Below, piece after piece: positions 8,726-17,969 of a DNA stretch of 64,000 bases; within the stretch, counting starts at the first letter, position 1; each line of letters starts with the position of its first letter. The notes below the pieces were generated by a model, which saw nothing but the letters and a program-made list of their open reading frames with translations, was not told where the DNA came from and did no database searches. The DNA is from UMGS1519 sp050951005. Its GTDB lineage: Bacteria; Actinomycetota; Coriobacteriia; Coriobacteriales; Eggerthellaceae. The stretch is from the NCBI GenBank assembly GCA_050951005.1, contig JBMNIP010000001.1:1-64000 (forward strand), given 5' to 3'. The position numbers and the translations under genes are program-made.

Positions 8726-9579
8726 GCGCCATCGAGGATACATTGCGAAAGCGCGCCGCCGAATTGCTGGATTCGGGCGAGGTTTCCTGCGTTATCGGCT
8801 GGGAAGCCGGCCGCTTCGAGAACCAGACCACGCCCTGCTTCATCACCGATGCCGGGCAGACGGACCGCCTGGTATACAACCGCCATTGCGTGAACGCGCT
8901 GGGCAAGTACGTGTTCGACATGCGCGGGCAAGGCAAGGTGGCCCTGTGCACCCGGGGCTGCGAGTCGCGTGCGATAAACCGCATGATCGAGGACAACCAG
9001 ATCAAGCGCGAGGATGTGTACCTGCTGGGGCTGCCATGCCAGGGCATGGTCTACCGCCACGATGAGGGCACGGTGCTGAAGAAGTGCGCGGAGTGCCGCC
9101 ATCAGGCGCCCGTCGTGTTCGACGAGATGCTGGGCGAAGCCTCTCCCGACAACCTGCCGTCCGACCGCTTCGGCATGGTCGAGCGGCTGGAGAACATGTC
9201 GCGCGAGGTGCGCGCCGACGAGTTCGATGCCATCTTCTCCAAGTGCATCCGCTGCTACGCCTGCCGCGATGTGTGCCCGTGCTGCACCTGCCGCACCTGC
9301 TTCGTGGACCAGCGCCGCGCCGGCTGGCTGGGCAAGCAGAACAACCTGAACGAGAACCGCTTCTACGGGCTGACCCGCGCGTTCCACATCGCCGACCGCT
9401 GCATCGAGTGCGGCGAATGCGAGCGCGTGTGCCCCATGAACCTGCCCCTGATGCTAATCAACCGCAAGCTGATCAAGGATATGAACGAGCTGTTCGGGGA
9501 GTTCGAAAGCGGTATGGACACCGAGAACGCCGATGCCATGCGACATTACCGGACCGACGACGTCGAAGAATTCATGTAG
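8722..9579 (+). CDS. Flx-type iron-sulfur protein (two [4Fe-4S] motifs)
   Basis: 285 aa from the ATG preceded by AAGGAGG. The N-terminal part (about 1-130) has scattered cysteines (CTRGCES, LPCQGM, CAEC) and resembles F420/FrhB-like or coenzyme-B-type iron-sulfur proteins. The C-terminal half has CIRCYACRDVCPCCTCRTC (about 174-192) and CIECGECERVCP (about 226-237), both ferredoxin type. By position it corresponds to the FlxC/FlxB group of NADH dehydrogenase-Hdr clusters; which of the two is uncertain. Its job is probably to relay electrons between the NAD(P)H subunit and FlxD/HdrA. Confidence 0.75.
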   Translation: MSAIEDTLRKRAAELLDSGEVSCVIGWEAGRFENQTTPCFITDAGQTDRLVYNRHCVNALGKYVFDMRGQGKVALCTRGCESRAINRMIEDNQIKREDVYLLGLPCQGMVYRHDEGTVLKKCAECRHQAPVVFDEMLGEASPDNLPSDRFGMVERLENMSREVRADEFDAIFSKCIRCYACRDVCPCCTCRTCFVDQRRAGWLGKQNNLNENRFYGLTRAFHIADRCIECGECERVCPMNLPLMLINRKLIKDMNELFGEFESGMDTENADAMRHYRTDDVEEFM

Positions 9580-9592
9580 GAAGGAGGCCGCC

Positions 9593-10684
9593 ATGCTGTT
9601 GATGAAGAACCGATTGAATGATTTGTTGGCCCGCCTTTCACAGACGGAAATGGTCTACGTTCCGAAGATCGTCGACGACGTTGCCAAGTTCGCACCGTAC
9701 ATTTCCGAGGGTCCGGCACGCTTCGACTTGGTGAACACCACGCTGCCGCCGAAGGACCTGCTGTTCCCGCAAACCCAGAAGATGTACCGCTACGGCAGGA
9801 ACGACGAGGGGGACATGTACATCCAGCCGTTGGATGACTCGTCGCCGCGGATGCTGTTCGGCATCCGGCCATGCGACATGCGCAGCATCGCCTGCCTGGA
9901 CGACGTGTTCCTGACCATGGGGTATGTGGACGAATTCTACCAGGCGCAGCGCGACAAGCTGACCACCGTGGCCATCACCTGCACACAGCCCGGGGAAACC
10001 TGCTTCTGCGATTCCATGGAAGCCGACCCGAACGAGGCGCCCAATGCCGACGTGCTGCTGCGCGACACCGAAGACGCCTACGTGGTGGTGCCGCAGACCG
10101 ATAAGGGTACCGCCGAAGTGGAAGCCTGGAAGGATTTCCTCGAAGACGGCGAGCGGGATGTCGAACCGGTCAGCTGCCAGCTGCAGGTGCCGATGCGCGA
10201 CGGTCAGGTGAAGGTCAAGCTGGACCAGATGTTCGACGACCCCATCTGGGACGACGTTTCACGCAAGTGCCTGAACTGCGGCACCTGCACCTTCGTGTGC
10301 CCCACCTGCTACTGCTTCGATATCTGCCAGGAGAACAAGATGCAGGAAGGCGTGCGCTTCCGCTGCTGGGACAGCTGCATGTTCTCCGAGTACACCGAGA
10401 TGGCCGGCGGGCACAATCCGCGCCCGACCAAGCGCGAGCGCGTGCGCAACCGGTTCATGCATAAGCTGAACTACTTCGAGGACCGCTATGGCAAGGAGCT
10501 GTGCGTGGGTTGCGGGCGATGCGTGCAGAAGTGCCCGGTGGCGCTGGACATCACGGTGCTGATCGACCGTATCGCGGCCGAGCCGATGCCCGTCGCCGTC
10601 GAACCCGAGGGCGTGCCCACCCCGGCGCCTACCGGGCCGGGCGCCACCGACCCGACCACGAAGAAGGAGGCGTCGCATGTCTGA
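9593..10684 (+). CDS. Flx-type 4Fe-4S dicluster protein (AsrA/FlxB-like)
   Basis: 363 aa. Start at the ATG with AAGGAGG, 13 bp after the previous stop. The middle shows FGIRPCDMRSI (about 92-102), a motif of the anaerobic sulfite reductase A / hydrogenase beta family. Two ferredoxin motifs follow: CLNCGTCTFVCPTCYC (about 226-241) and CVGCGRCVQKCP (about 304-315). The last 35 residues are Pro/Thr-rich. It overlaps the following reductase by 8 bp. AsrA-like and FAD/NAD proteins occur as pairs, passing electrons from NAD(P)H into iron-sulfur chains; here this feeds the Hdr complex by inference. Confidence 0.78.
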   Translation: MLLMKNRLNDLLARLSQTEMVYVPKIVDDVAKFAPYISEGPARFDLVNTTLPPKDLLFPQTQKMYRYGRNDEGDMYIQPLDDSSPRMLFGIRPCDMRSIACLDDVFLTMGYVDEFYQAQRDKLTTVAITCTQPGETCFCDSMEADPNEAPNADVLLRDTEDAYVVVPQTDKGTAEVEAWKDFLEDGERDVEPVSCQLQVPMRDGQVKVKLDQMFDDPIWDDVSRKCLNCGTCTFVCPTCYCFDICQENKMQEGVRFRCWDSCMFSEYTEMAGGHNPRPTKRERVRNRFMHKLNYFEDRYGKELCVGCGRCVQKCPVALDITVLIDRIAAEPMPVAVEPEGVPTPAPTGPGATDPTTKKEASHV

Positions 10685-11531
10685 GATCACCATCCAGCAT
10701 GGATGCGCTCGTGACCTGGGCGAGCCGTTCATCCCTACCGTGTGCCGCATTGTGGACATCATCCCCGAGACGCACGATGTGAAAACGTTCTCGGTCCAGA
10801 CGCTCGACGGCAAGAAGCCGTTCGATGCCCAACCCGGGCAGCTGGGCATGCTGTCGGTCATCTCTGCCGGCGAGGCCATGTTCTGCGTGTCGGGCCAGAC
10901 CGACGACGCCATCCAGTTCACCGTGAAGCGCGTGGGCATGGTCACCGAGCTTCTGCACAACCTGAACGTCGGCGACGAGGTGGGCGTGCGCGGGCCGTAT
11001 GGAAACTGGTTCCCGTACGAGAGCACCAAGGGCATGAACATGCTGTTCGTCAGCGGCGGCATCGGGTTCGCACCGGTGCGCGCCTTCATCAAGCATTGCC
11101 TGGCGAACCGCGACGATTACGGGCGAATCGACGTGGTGTATTCGGCCAGCACGCCGGACGACCTGGTGTACCAGCGCGATTTGTTCGACAAGTGGCCCGC
11201 GGAGCCCGATACCCACGTGCACGTCAGCGTCTACCACGGCAACGACGACTGGACCGGAGAGGTAGCCTACACGGCGCCGTTCTTGGAAAGCCTGGAATTC
11301 GCACCCGACAACACGGCGGTATGCCTGTGCGGCGGGCCCAGCCTGTACCGCACCTGCAGTGAGAGCCTGGCGAAGATGGGCTTCGCCCCGGAGAACATCA
11401 TCACCACTCTGGAGATGCGCATGAAATGCGGCGTCGGCAAGTGCGGGCGCTGCAACATCGGCGGCCACTTCATCTGCTTGGAGGGGCCGGTGTTCACGCA
11501 GGCCGAGCTGGCCAAGCTGCCGCGCGATTAG
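10677..11531 (+). CDS. FAD/NAD(P)-binding oxidoreductase (AsrB/FlxA-like)
   Basis: 284 aa. Ferredoxin-NADP reductase fold of the PyrK/AsrB type: FAD-binding beta barrel (about 15-105, with VGVRGPYGNWF), nucleotide-binding region starting MLFVSGGIGFAPVRAF (about 123-138), and CLCGGPSLY near 220. A C-terminal cysteine cluster CGVGKCGRC...C (about 246-264) would bind [2Fe-2S]. It should oxidise NADH or NADPH. As last gene of the hdrCBA-flx operon, followed by a terminator, it is the likely electron entry point of the complex. Confidence 0.85.
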   Translation: MSEITIQHGCARDLGEPFIPTVCRIVDIIPETHDVKTFSVQTLDGKKPFDAQPGQLGMLSVISAGEAMFCVSGQTDDAIQFTVKRVGMVTELLHNLNVGDEVGVRGPYGNWFPYESTKGMNMLFVSGGIGFAPVRAFIKHCLANRDDYGRIDVVYSASTPDDLVYQRDLFDKWPAEPDTHVHVSVYHGNDDWTGEVAYTAPFLESLEFAPDNTAVCLCGGPSLYRTCSESLAKMGFAPENIITTLEMRMKCGVGKCGRCNIGGHFICLEGPVFTQAELAKLPRD

Positions 11532-11552
11532 CCGACAAGATCCATGAACGAG

Positions 11553-11595
11553 ACCGCCGGTATGCGTGATTGCGCATACCGGCGGTTGCTTGTTT
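11553..11595 (+). terminator. Terminator of the hdr/flx operon
   Basis: A 14-bp perfect stem (ACCGCCGGTATGCG / CGCATACCGGCGGT) with a 6-nt loop, followed by TGCTTGTTT. 21 bp after the last stop codon. The remaining gap to 11794 shows nothing further except presumed promoter sequence. Confidence 0.85.
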
Positions 11596-11794
11596 GCGGC
11601 GGCTTTCCAGCGCTTCGAGGGCCGGCTCGCTTTCCGCTTTCTCGCCTCCCCTACCCCTATCCGCCTGCCTGACGCAATTACTTAGATTCTCAAACTAAAA
11701 TAACTATTGGATGACGCTCAGGCGCATTCCCTTGTCGCCCCTCGCGGCGATAGGTAAACTCCTATTTCACCAAGGAACCAAGGAGGATTACCCC

Positions 11795-13087
11795 GTGGAC
11801 GTTGTCCAGACTTTCGGGAATATCGTCAGCAGCCAAGCAGAACACCACCCCGAGCGCGCCGAGCGCATCCTCTACGCCGGCTGGCGCGCACAGCTGCTTA
11901 ACCTCACCGTCCATCCGGACAAGCGGCTGCCCGCAGCGCGGCAATACGCCGCCCGCATTGCCATGCAGAAAATCACCCAGGCAATGCGTCATCCCGAAAA
12001 CGCAGCGGCAATCAGCCTGTTCACTCCCTACGAACCCCTGCATGCCGCTGGCATCCTGCCGTTTTCCGTCGAGCAGATGTCGTGCTTCATCGGCGGCTCC
12101 GATGCCGAACAGAAGTTCCTGGAGCTGGCCGGGGATGCCGGATTCTCCGACACCATGTGCTCGTACCATCGCGTATTCCTGGGAACGGCCGCCAGCAACC
12201 TGATGCCCAAGCCGCGCTTCACCGTGTACACCACGCTGGTGTGCGACGGGAACCTGATAACCTTCCCCTATATCCAACGGCACTTCGACATCCCGGGATT
12301 CTGCATCGACGTCCCCTACGAGCAGAACGAGGATGCCGTCCAAGACGTTGCCGGACAGTTGAGGCTCATGGTGCAGTTCGTGGAGGATTGCACGGGGCGC
12401 AGGATCACCGACGAGGCCCTGACCGAAACGGTCGCGCGCGGATGGCAGAGCGCACTGAACTACCGCCGTTTCCTCCGTGCCACACCCGGCAAGCGCCTGC
12501 CCGCCGATATGACGAACGAGATGTACGCGCTCCTGATGAACCACGTGCTCATCGGCTCACCGGAAACTGCAACATTCTGCAACATGCTCGCCGACGAGAT
12601 GGAGCAGGCACCTGCAAGCGACGGCCTGCGCCTGGTATGGGTCCACACCATGCCGTTCTCCCAAGCGCCCTTGATCGAGCGCATCAACTTCAACGACGAT
12701 GCCTTCGTGACGGCATGCGACCTGGCCGTCGACCCGATGATGATCGACATCGACCCGCAGAAGCCCTACGAGGCCATGGCCCGCCGCCTGGTGTATTCCA
12801 GCATGAACGGGCCCACGGAGAACCGCGTGAAGCTGGCCGTCGATTTGGCGCGCGAAACGGAAGCGGACGGCGTGGTGCTCTACAACCATTGGGGCTGCAA
12901 AGCCACCCTCGGCGCCTCGCGGCTGATCAAACAGGGAGTCGAGGCGGCCGGGTATCCCTGCCTGCTGCTGGACGGCGACGGCGTGGACGTGTCAAACCGC
13001 AGCGACGGGCAGACTTCCACCCGATTCGACGCGTTCCTGGAGCTCTTGCACGCACGGCGGGCCAGAGCACAGGGAGGCCGCGCATGA
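11795..13087 (+). CDS. 2-hydroxyacyl-CoA dehydratase family subunit (HgdB/FldC-like)
   Basis: 430 aa. The GTG at 11795 is chosen because AAGGAGG lies 8 bp upstream; the longer frame lacks a site. Family features: LFTPYEPLHAAGILPF (about 71-86), VCDGN (about 150), and VLYNHWGCKATLGASRLIKQGVEAAGYPCLLLDGDG near 365-400, the conserved C-terminal block of HgdB-type subunits. These enzymes hold a [4Fe-4S] cluster and remove water from 2-hydroxyacyl-CoA by a ketyl radical after activation by an ATP-dependent activator. The next gene, overlapping by 4 bp (ATGA), encodes a second subunit fused to such an activator. Substrate unknown; the family also includes benzoyl-CoA reductase and double-cubane proteins. 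Confidence 0.82.
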   Translation: MDVVQTFGNIVSSQAEHHPERAERILYAGWRAQLLNLTVHPDKRLPAARQYAARIAMQKITQAMRHPENAAAISLFTPYEPLHAAGILPFSVEQMSCFIGGSDAEQKFLELAGDAGFSDTMCSYHRVFLGTAASNLMPKPRFTVYTTLVCDGNLITFPYIQRHFDIPGFCIDVPYEQNEDAVQDVAGQLRLMVQFVEDCTGRRITDEALTETVARGWQSALNYRRFLRATPGKRLPADMTNEMYALLMNHVLIGSPETATFCNMLADEMEQAPASDGLRLVWVHTMPFSQAPLIERINFNDDAFVTACDLAVDPMMIDIDPQKPYEAMARRLVYSSMNGPTENRVKLAVDLARETEADGVVLYNHWGCKATLGASRLIKQGVEAAGYPCLLLDGDGVDVSNRSDGQTSTRFDAFLELLHARRARAQGGRA

Positions 13088-14748
13088 TCTCCGTTGTCTG
13101 CAAATACACGCCCGTCGAGCTCTTTGCCGGGTTCGGCCAGGAATGCACCATCCTGGACCATATGGCCGATAACTTCGATTTGTCCGACAGCGTGGCGCAT
13201 GTCAACCTGTGCGGCTTCGGCAAGACGGTCATCCAAACCGCGCTCGAGGGCAAAGTCGACCAGCTGGTCCTGGTTAATTGCTGCGATGTCATGCGCCGCA
13301 GCTACGAGATCGTGAACGGCCAGGGCTGCTGCACTTTCACGCATCTGATGGACTTGCCGCACCTGGACGGCCCCTGCCAAATCGACAGCCTGGCCCGTTC
13401 GCTCAAACGCCTGAAGAGCGCCTACGAGAAGGCCTCGGGCATTCCCTTCGACCTGAAGGCCTGCCAGGCTGCGTTCACCGAGCCCGAAACCGCGCACGAG
13501 CCCTACGTGGGCGTGCTCGGCGTGCGCGTCGGATTCGAGATGCAGCAGATGATCGAGAACCTGTTCAGCCTGCCGGTGCGCAATCTGACCTGCACGGGCA
13601 ACCGCGGGCTTGCCATGGACCCCGACGCGCTTTCCACCGACGACGAGGATGCGTTCTTCAAAGCCTACGCCCAAGCGCTGCTGGGACAGATTCCCTGCAT
13701 GCGCATGAACATCCCGCAGGGACGGCGGCGGCTGTTCGAGGACCCCAACCTGCGCGGCATCATCTACCATTCCATGAAGTTCTGCGACTTCTACGAGCCG
13801 GAATATGCGCAGGTCGCCGCCCAGGCCACCGTGCCGGTGCTGAAGCTCGAAAGCGACTTCACCCTGCAAAGCAAAGAGCAGCTGCGCACCCGCATCGAGG
13901 CCTTCGCCGAAACGTTGCAGCCCGCAAGGAAGGAAACGCATATGGAACGCCCCGCTGGGAACCCGACTGGGAACGGAAGGTACGTGGCCGGCATCGACAG
14001 CGGCTCCACCAGCACCGATGTCGTGATCTTGAACCCTGACGGAACCATCCGCGCCTCTTCGATCATCCCCACCGGCAGCGGCGCTCAGCAGAGTGCCGAG
14101 GCCAGCCTGAAGATCGCGCTCGATGAGGCCGGACTCGCAGAAAGCGAGATCCGCAACATCATCACCACCGGCTACGGGCGCGCCTACCTGGATACCGGCG
14201 ACGACTCGATCACCGAGATCACCTGCCACGCGAAGGGCGCGCATTTCCTGAATCCGCAGGTGCGCACCATCATCGACATCGGCGGGCAGGACAACAAGGT
14301 CATCCGCATCGATGCCGACGGCAACGTGGAGAACTTCGTGATGAACGACAAATGTGCCGCCGGAACGGGCCGTTTCCTGGAGATGATGGCCCGGGCGCTG
14401 CAGATCTCGCTCGAGGACATGAGCACCATGGGCCTGGATTGGCACGAGGACATCACCATCTCCAGCATGTGCTCGGTGTTCGCCGAATCCGAGGTCGTCA
14501 GCCTGGTGGCGCAGAACAAGGCGGTGCCCGACATCGTGCACGGGCTGGACAAGTCGGTTGCGGCGAAAATCAACACATTGGTCAAGCGCGTAGGCGGCCA
14601 AGACCTGTTCATGATGACCGGCGGCGTGGCGCAGAACGCGGGCGTGGTGGCTGCCATCGAGGAGAAGATCGGCGCAAAGCTGTATATCTCCGACAAAGCG
14701 CAGCTCTGCGGCGCGTTGGGAGCGGCGCTTTTCGCGCTCGAACGATAG
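13084..14748 (+). CDS. Dehydratase subunit fused to its ATPase activator (HgdB-HgdC fusion)
   Basis: 554 aa. Residues 1-285 resemble the C-terminal half of a 2-hydroxyacyl-CoA dehydratase subunit (GIIYHSMKFCDFYEPEYAQV, PVLKLESDF, LRTRIEAF). Residues 286-554 form a full ASKHA-type activator: GIDSGSTSTDVVIL, CAAGTGRFLEMMAR with a cluster-ligating Cys, SMCSVFAESEV with the second Cys, and MTGGVAQNAGV. The activator half starts with an ATG at 13942 preceded by AAGGAAGG, so it may also be made separately. The two halves are in frame with no stop, which points to a stop-codon loss between two formerly separate genes. It overlaps the preceding subunit gene by 4 bp. Confidence 0.8.
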   Translation: MISVVCKYTPVELFAGFGQECTILDHMADNFDLSDSVAHVNLCGFGKTVIQTALEGKVDQLVLVNCCDVMRRSYEIVNGQGCCTFTHLMDLPHLDGPCQIDSLARSLKRLKSAYEKASGIPFDLKACQAAFTEPETAHEPYVGVLGVRVGFEMQQMIENLFSLPVRNLTCTGNRGLAMDPDALSTDDEDAFFKAYAQALLGQIPCMRMNIPQGRRRLFEDPNLRGIIYHSMKFCDFYEPEYAQVAAQATVPVLKLESDFTLQSKEQLRTRIEAFAETLQPARKETHMERPAGNPTGNGRYVAGIDSGSTSTDVVILNPDGTIRASSIIPTGSGAQQSAEASLKIALDEAGLAESEIRNIITTGYGRAYLDTGDDSITEITCHAKGAHFLNPQVRTIIDIGGQDNKVIRIDADGNVENFVMNDKCAAGTGRFLEMMARALQISLEDMSTMGLDWHEDITISSMCSVFAESEVVSLVAQNKAVPDIVHGLDKSVAAKINTLVKRVGGQDLFMMTGGVAQNAGVVAAIEEKIGAKLYISDKAQLCGALGAALFALER

Positions 14749-14855
14749 CGGAAAGGCGCGGATGCACACTGCCTGTTCGGTTGTGTGCTTTTTCAATTTG
14801 CCTCTTGCAAAGCCTTGGTAAAGCAAGTATTATTTCGCAGTGCTTCAAAACACAC

Positions 14856-14943
14856 GCGGGTGTGGCGGAATTGGCAGACGCGCTAGCTTCAGGTGCTAGT
14901 GAGCCTTGTGCTCATGAAGGTTCAAGTCCTTTCACCCGCACCA
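14856..14943 (+). tRNA. tRNA-Leu (CAG)
   Basis: 88 nt with encoded CCA. Acceptor stem GCGGGTG/CACCCGC, long variable arm (TGAGCCTTGTGCTCA), anticodon CAG in loop CTTCAGG, T-loop TTCAAGT. The long variable arm confirms a class II tRNA. Confidence 0.93.
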
Positions 14944-14954
14944 TCGAAAGCCTT

Positions 14955-14981
14955 TCGGGTCCTACGGGGCCCGATTTTTTT
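14955..14981 (+). terminator. Terminator of tRNA-Leu
   Basis: Stem TCGGGTCC / GGGCCCGA with a 4-nt loop (one G-T pair), followed by seven T, 12 bp after the tRNA. Confidence 0.85.
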
Positions 14982-15036
14982 CTGCCACGGCCGTTTCGCC
15001 TCGGTGGGCAGAACGGCTTGCAGGGAGGTATGGACG

Positions 15037-15981
15037 TTGGACACATTGCTGCATGCCGGTTCGACGATGGCCATGCTGTTCATCATCGTCGCTCTGGGAT
15101 ACGTGGCCCGGAAAACCCACCTGATGGACGACCACGTCGACCGGGGCGTCTCGAAGATCGTCATGAACATCGCCTGTCCTGCGCTGATCCTGGACTCGGT
15201 GCTATCGAACACCCAGCTTCCCAGCGACGAGGTCATCTTGCAGGTGCTGCTGGTCTCGGCAGTCACCTATATCCCCATCTTCGTTATGGCGTTCATCGTG
15301 CCGCCGATCATCCGCGCACCGAAGAACACCCGAGGAGCGCACTCGTTCACCATCGCCTTCGGCAACACCGGGTTCGTGGGCTTCGCCGTGTGCAGCGCCA
15401 TCCTGGGAAGCAACTCCGTGCTCTATGCCTCGATGTACAACATCGTCTTCAACCTGTTCATCTTCAGCATCGGGGCGTTTTTCATGTCCCGATCGGGCAG
15501 CAAGCGCCTTTCGCGGGCCGAGCAGCTGACATACCTGAAGAAGAACCTGATCAGCCCCGCCATGATCACCTGCATCGTGGCGCTGGTCCTGGCACTGCTC
15601 CATGTCACCGACAGCGGCATCATTGGCAACACCTGCTCGTTTTTAGGCGCAATGACGCCGCCGGCGTCGATGCTGGTTATCGGGTCCACGCTGGCCAAGT
15701 ACAACCTGGGGTCCATGTTCGGCAACCCCTGGGCCTACGTCTCTTCCTTCTGCCGCCTGATTGCCGCGCCGCTGATCATGTACGCGGTGGGCGGCCTGAT
15801 GATCTCCGACCCGTATGTCCTGGCCACCCTCACCCTGGTTTCCGCAATGCCCGCCGCAGCGCTGGGCACGGTGATGTGCCTGACATATGGCGGCGATCTG
15901 ACCACCACATCGCAGTGCATGTTCTTAACCACAATCCTGTCGATCATCACCATCCCGTTGATAACCATGCTCGTGGCCTAG
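15037..15981 (+). CDS. Auxin efflux carrier (AEC) family permease
   Basis: 314 aa. TTG start: GGGAGG lies 8 bp upstream, and the only ATG upstream in frame falls inside tRNA-Leu. Ten predicted hydrophobic helices in two bundles of five with a loop at about 165-180, the AEC pattern; FGNTGFVGFAVCSAIL (about 107-122) and GSTLAKYNLGSMF are typical. AEC permeases export or import small carboxylates or amino-acid-like anions (for example malate). The substrate here is unknown. It stands alone between tRNA-Leu and fhaA. Confidence 0.78.
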   Translation: MDTLLHAGSTMAMLFIIVALGYVARKTHLMDDHVDRGVSKIVMNIACPALILDSVLSNTQLPSDEVILQVLLVSAVTYIPIFVMAFIVPPIIRAPKNTRGAHSFTIAFGNTGFVGFAVCSAILGSNSVLYASMYNIVFNLFIFSIGAFFMSRSGSKRLSRAEQLTYLKKNLISPAMITCIVALVLALLHVTDSGIIGNTCSFLGAMTPPASMLVIGSTLAKYNLGSMFGNPWAYVSSFCRLIAAPLIMYAVGGLMISDPYVLATLTLVSAMPAAALGTVMCLTYGGDLTTTSQCMFLTTILSIITIPLITMLVA

Positions 15982-16226
15982 CACCTCTAAGCGCCCGTCG
16001 CCGCAGACCCGCCGTCTGGTTCGCACCGCCGCACACCCCGATGCGCCCGCCATTCGCCTGTGGCGGCATGCCCGCGAACGCCGTCTGCCGCCAGGCTGGC
16101 TCTATCGCCGTGCTATCGCCGCTCAATCAAATGGCGATTGCATAGAAAACACACCTTTATGCGGTGCTTTATGGCATATTGTTTTGTTGAATATTTTAGA
16201 AATGAAACACCACCAAAGGAGCATCG

Positions 16227-17474
16227 ATGGGTCTTTTCTCCCGCTTCGAAAGGCACATGGAAAACGGGCTCGAAGGCGCCGCGGATAAAATGTTCGACGC
16301 GCCGATTTCCCCTGTCCAGATCTCCAAGAAGGCCGAAAAGGCTATGCGCCAGGAGAAGATGGTCGGTGCGGGCAAGCAGTATGCCCCCACGTTGTACACC
16401 GTGCTGGTGAACCCGCAGGACGACCAGCGCCTGTTCGGCTACTATCCTACGCTGGCCGGGGAGACCGAAACCTACCTGGCGGCGAAGGCCCAGGAAGAAG
16501 GCCTCCTGCTCGATGGCCAGCCGCTGGTGCGCTTCATCGTCGACGACGACCTGAAGCGCGGCAAATTCGACATCATCGCGGAAATGGTTTCTGCACCCAT
16601 CATCAAGCAGCTCCGCGCAGAGGAGATGGCCCGCTACGGCATCGGCAACAGCCGGCCGGTGGGCGCTGCCCAGAACTTCGAAGAGAACAACTACCGCCAT
16701 GTGACCGGCGCACACAGTCCCGCTGCCCAGCAGCAGGCCGCACGCGACGCCCAGGTGGCAGCCCGCAACGGCCGCCAGCAGCAATCCCAGGCCGGACAGC
16801 GGCAACCTCGATCCGCGCAGCGGCAATCCCAGGCAGCACGCCGTCCGATCGCCCATAACCCGCAGGTGGGTTCCGTTCCCCCGGTGCAGGCACAGCCCCA
16901 GGCACCGCAATATACACCCGCTGCGAACAGGGTAAACGACATCCCGTCGGTTCGCCCGGACGAAAACGAGCTGCCCTACGTGCCCGAAAACGAGATCGAC
17001 CGCTCCATCGACTATGGCGAATACACATTCAACAGCGAGGATTTCGTCGAAGGCCGCAACCACGCACGCAGCGAGAACGAGCCCATTTACGAGTCGGCGC
17101 CGTCCAACCGCGCCTACGGTTCCCCCGCAGCCGACCAGACCCAGTTCATCGGCAGCGCCGCACCGCGGGCTGCCCGCCAGACCGCCCGTCCGGCACGTTT
17201 GACCAATATGTCCACGAACCGCATCGAGAACCTGGATCCCGGCACGTACACCATGGGCCGCGGGGCCGATGCCGACATCGCCGTCAGCGACATCAACGCC
17301 AGCCGCATGCATGCCCAGATCCAGGCGCAGCCAGACGGCTCATGGCTTATTTCCGACCTTGATTCAACCAACGGTACCAAGGTCAACGGCCAGCGCGTGG
17401 CTTCGCAGATCCTGCAGGAAGGCGACCGCATCACCATCGGCCTGACCAACTACTTATTCACCTACCGCCAATAG
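16227..17474 (+). CDS. fhaA: FhaA: DUF3662 and FHA domain protein
   Basis: 415 aa. An N-terminal DUF3662 domain (MGLFSRFERHMENGLEGAADKMFD to about 130) is followed by a Gln/Ala/Arg-rich flexible linker (about 150-320) and a C-terminal FHA domain (about 335-415: YTMGRGADADIAV, ISRMH-like SRMHAQIQ, DLDSTNGTKVNG). FHA domains bind phosphothreonine; in mycobacteria FhaA is recruited by PknB and controls peptidoglycan precursor export through MviN. The ATG follows AAAGGAGC. First gene of the fhaA-fhaB-pstP-rodA/pbpA-pknB unit. Confidence 0.92.
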   Translation: MGLFSRFERHMENGLEGAADKMFDAPISPVQISKKAEKAMRQEKMVGAGKQYAPTLYTVLVNPQDDQRLFGYYPTLAGETETYLAAKAQEEGLLLDGQPLVRFIVDDDLKRGKFDIIAEMVSAPIIKQLRAEEMARYGIGNSRPVGAAQNFEENNYRHVTGAHSPAAQQQAARDAQVAARNGRQQQSQAGQRQPRSAQRQSQAARRPIAHNPQVGSVPPVQAQPQAPQYTPAANRVNDIPSVRPDENELPYVPENEIDRSIDYGEYTFNSEDFVEGRNHARSENEPIYESAPSNRAYGSPAADQTQFIGSAAPRAARQTARPARLTNMSTNRIENLDPGTYTMGRGADADIAVSDINASRMHAQIQAQPDGSWLISDLDSTNGTKVNGQRVASQILQEGDRITIGLTNYLFTYRQ

Positions 17475-17555
17475 CTGTTGGAGCAGCTTGCGCCGTTCGC
17501 GTACCGACAGCACAGCCATATGTATCCCGAACCCTAACCGTCAGGAGTTACTTCT

Positions 17556-17969
17556 TTGATAGATATGACGCTACTCATCATGCGCATCATCCTCATTGCG
17601 CTGATGTTCCTGTTCCTGTTCGCCATCATGAAGACCGGCATCGGCCAGGTGCGCGGACAGCGAAGGCAATCGAAGAACTGGACGGTTTCCGTCGAGCGGG
17701 GCCCCAAGGAGCTGCGCGGCGTGAAGATCACCGTGCGCGGACCGGTCATCATCGGCCGCAGCCCGGGCTCCGATATCGTCATCGGCGCCGAGTACGTATC
17801 GGGTCGCCACGCGCGCTTCACCATCATGGGGCAGAACCTGTTCATCGAGGATTTGGGCTCCACCAACGGAACTGCGGTCAACGGCCAGCGCATCTCCGAG
17901 CCTACCGTGCTGAAGAGCGGTGACGTGGTGAACGTGGGCGACGTAGCCATCCGGGTGAGGTACGCATAA
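17556..17969 (+). CDS. fhaB: FhaB: membrane-anchored FHA protein
   Basis: 137 aa from a TTG codon preceded by CAGGAG; an ATG nine bases later is an alternative. One N-terminal transmembrane helix (about 4-25) and one FHA domain (about 50-135: IIGRSPGSDIVI, SGRHARF, LGSTNGTAVNG). It is the phosphothreonine-reading partner of PknB/PstP in actinobacterial growth control (FipA/FhaB). Its stop overlaps the pstP start by one base (TAATG), so translation is coupled. Confidence 0.9.
   Translation: MIDMTLLIMRIILIALMFLFLFAIMKTGIGQVRGQRRQSKNWTVSVERGPKELRGVKITVRGPVIIGRSPGSDIVIGAEYVSGRHARFTIMGQNLFIEDLGSTNGTAVNGQRISEPTVLKSGDVVNVGDVAIRVRYA

Noticed and set aside
12880..14826. 648-residue minus-strand open frame
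   Set aside because: Shadow of the dehydratase-activator gene; low-complexity Arg/His/Gly composition and no motifs.
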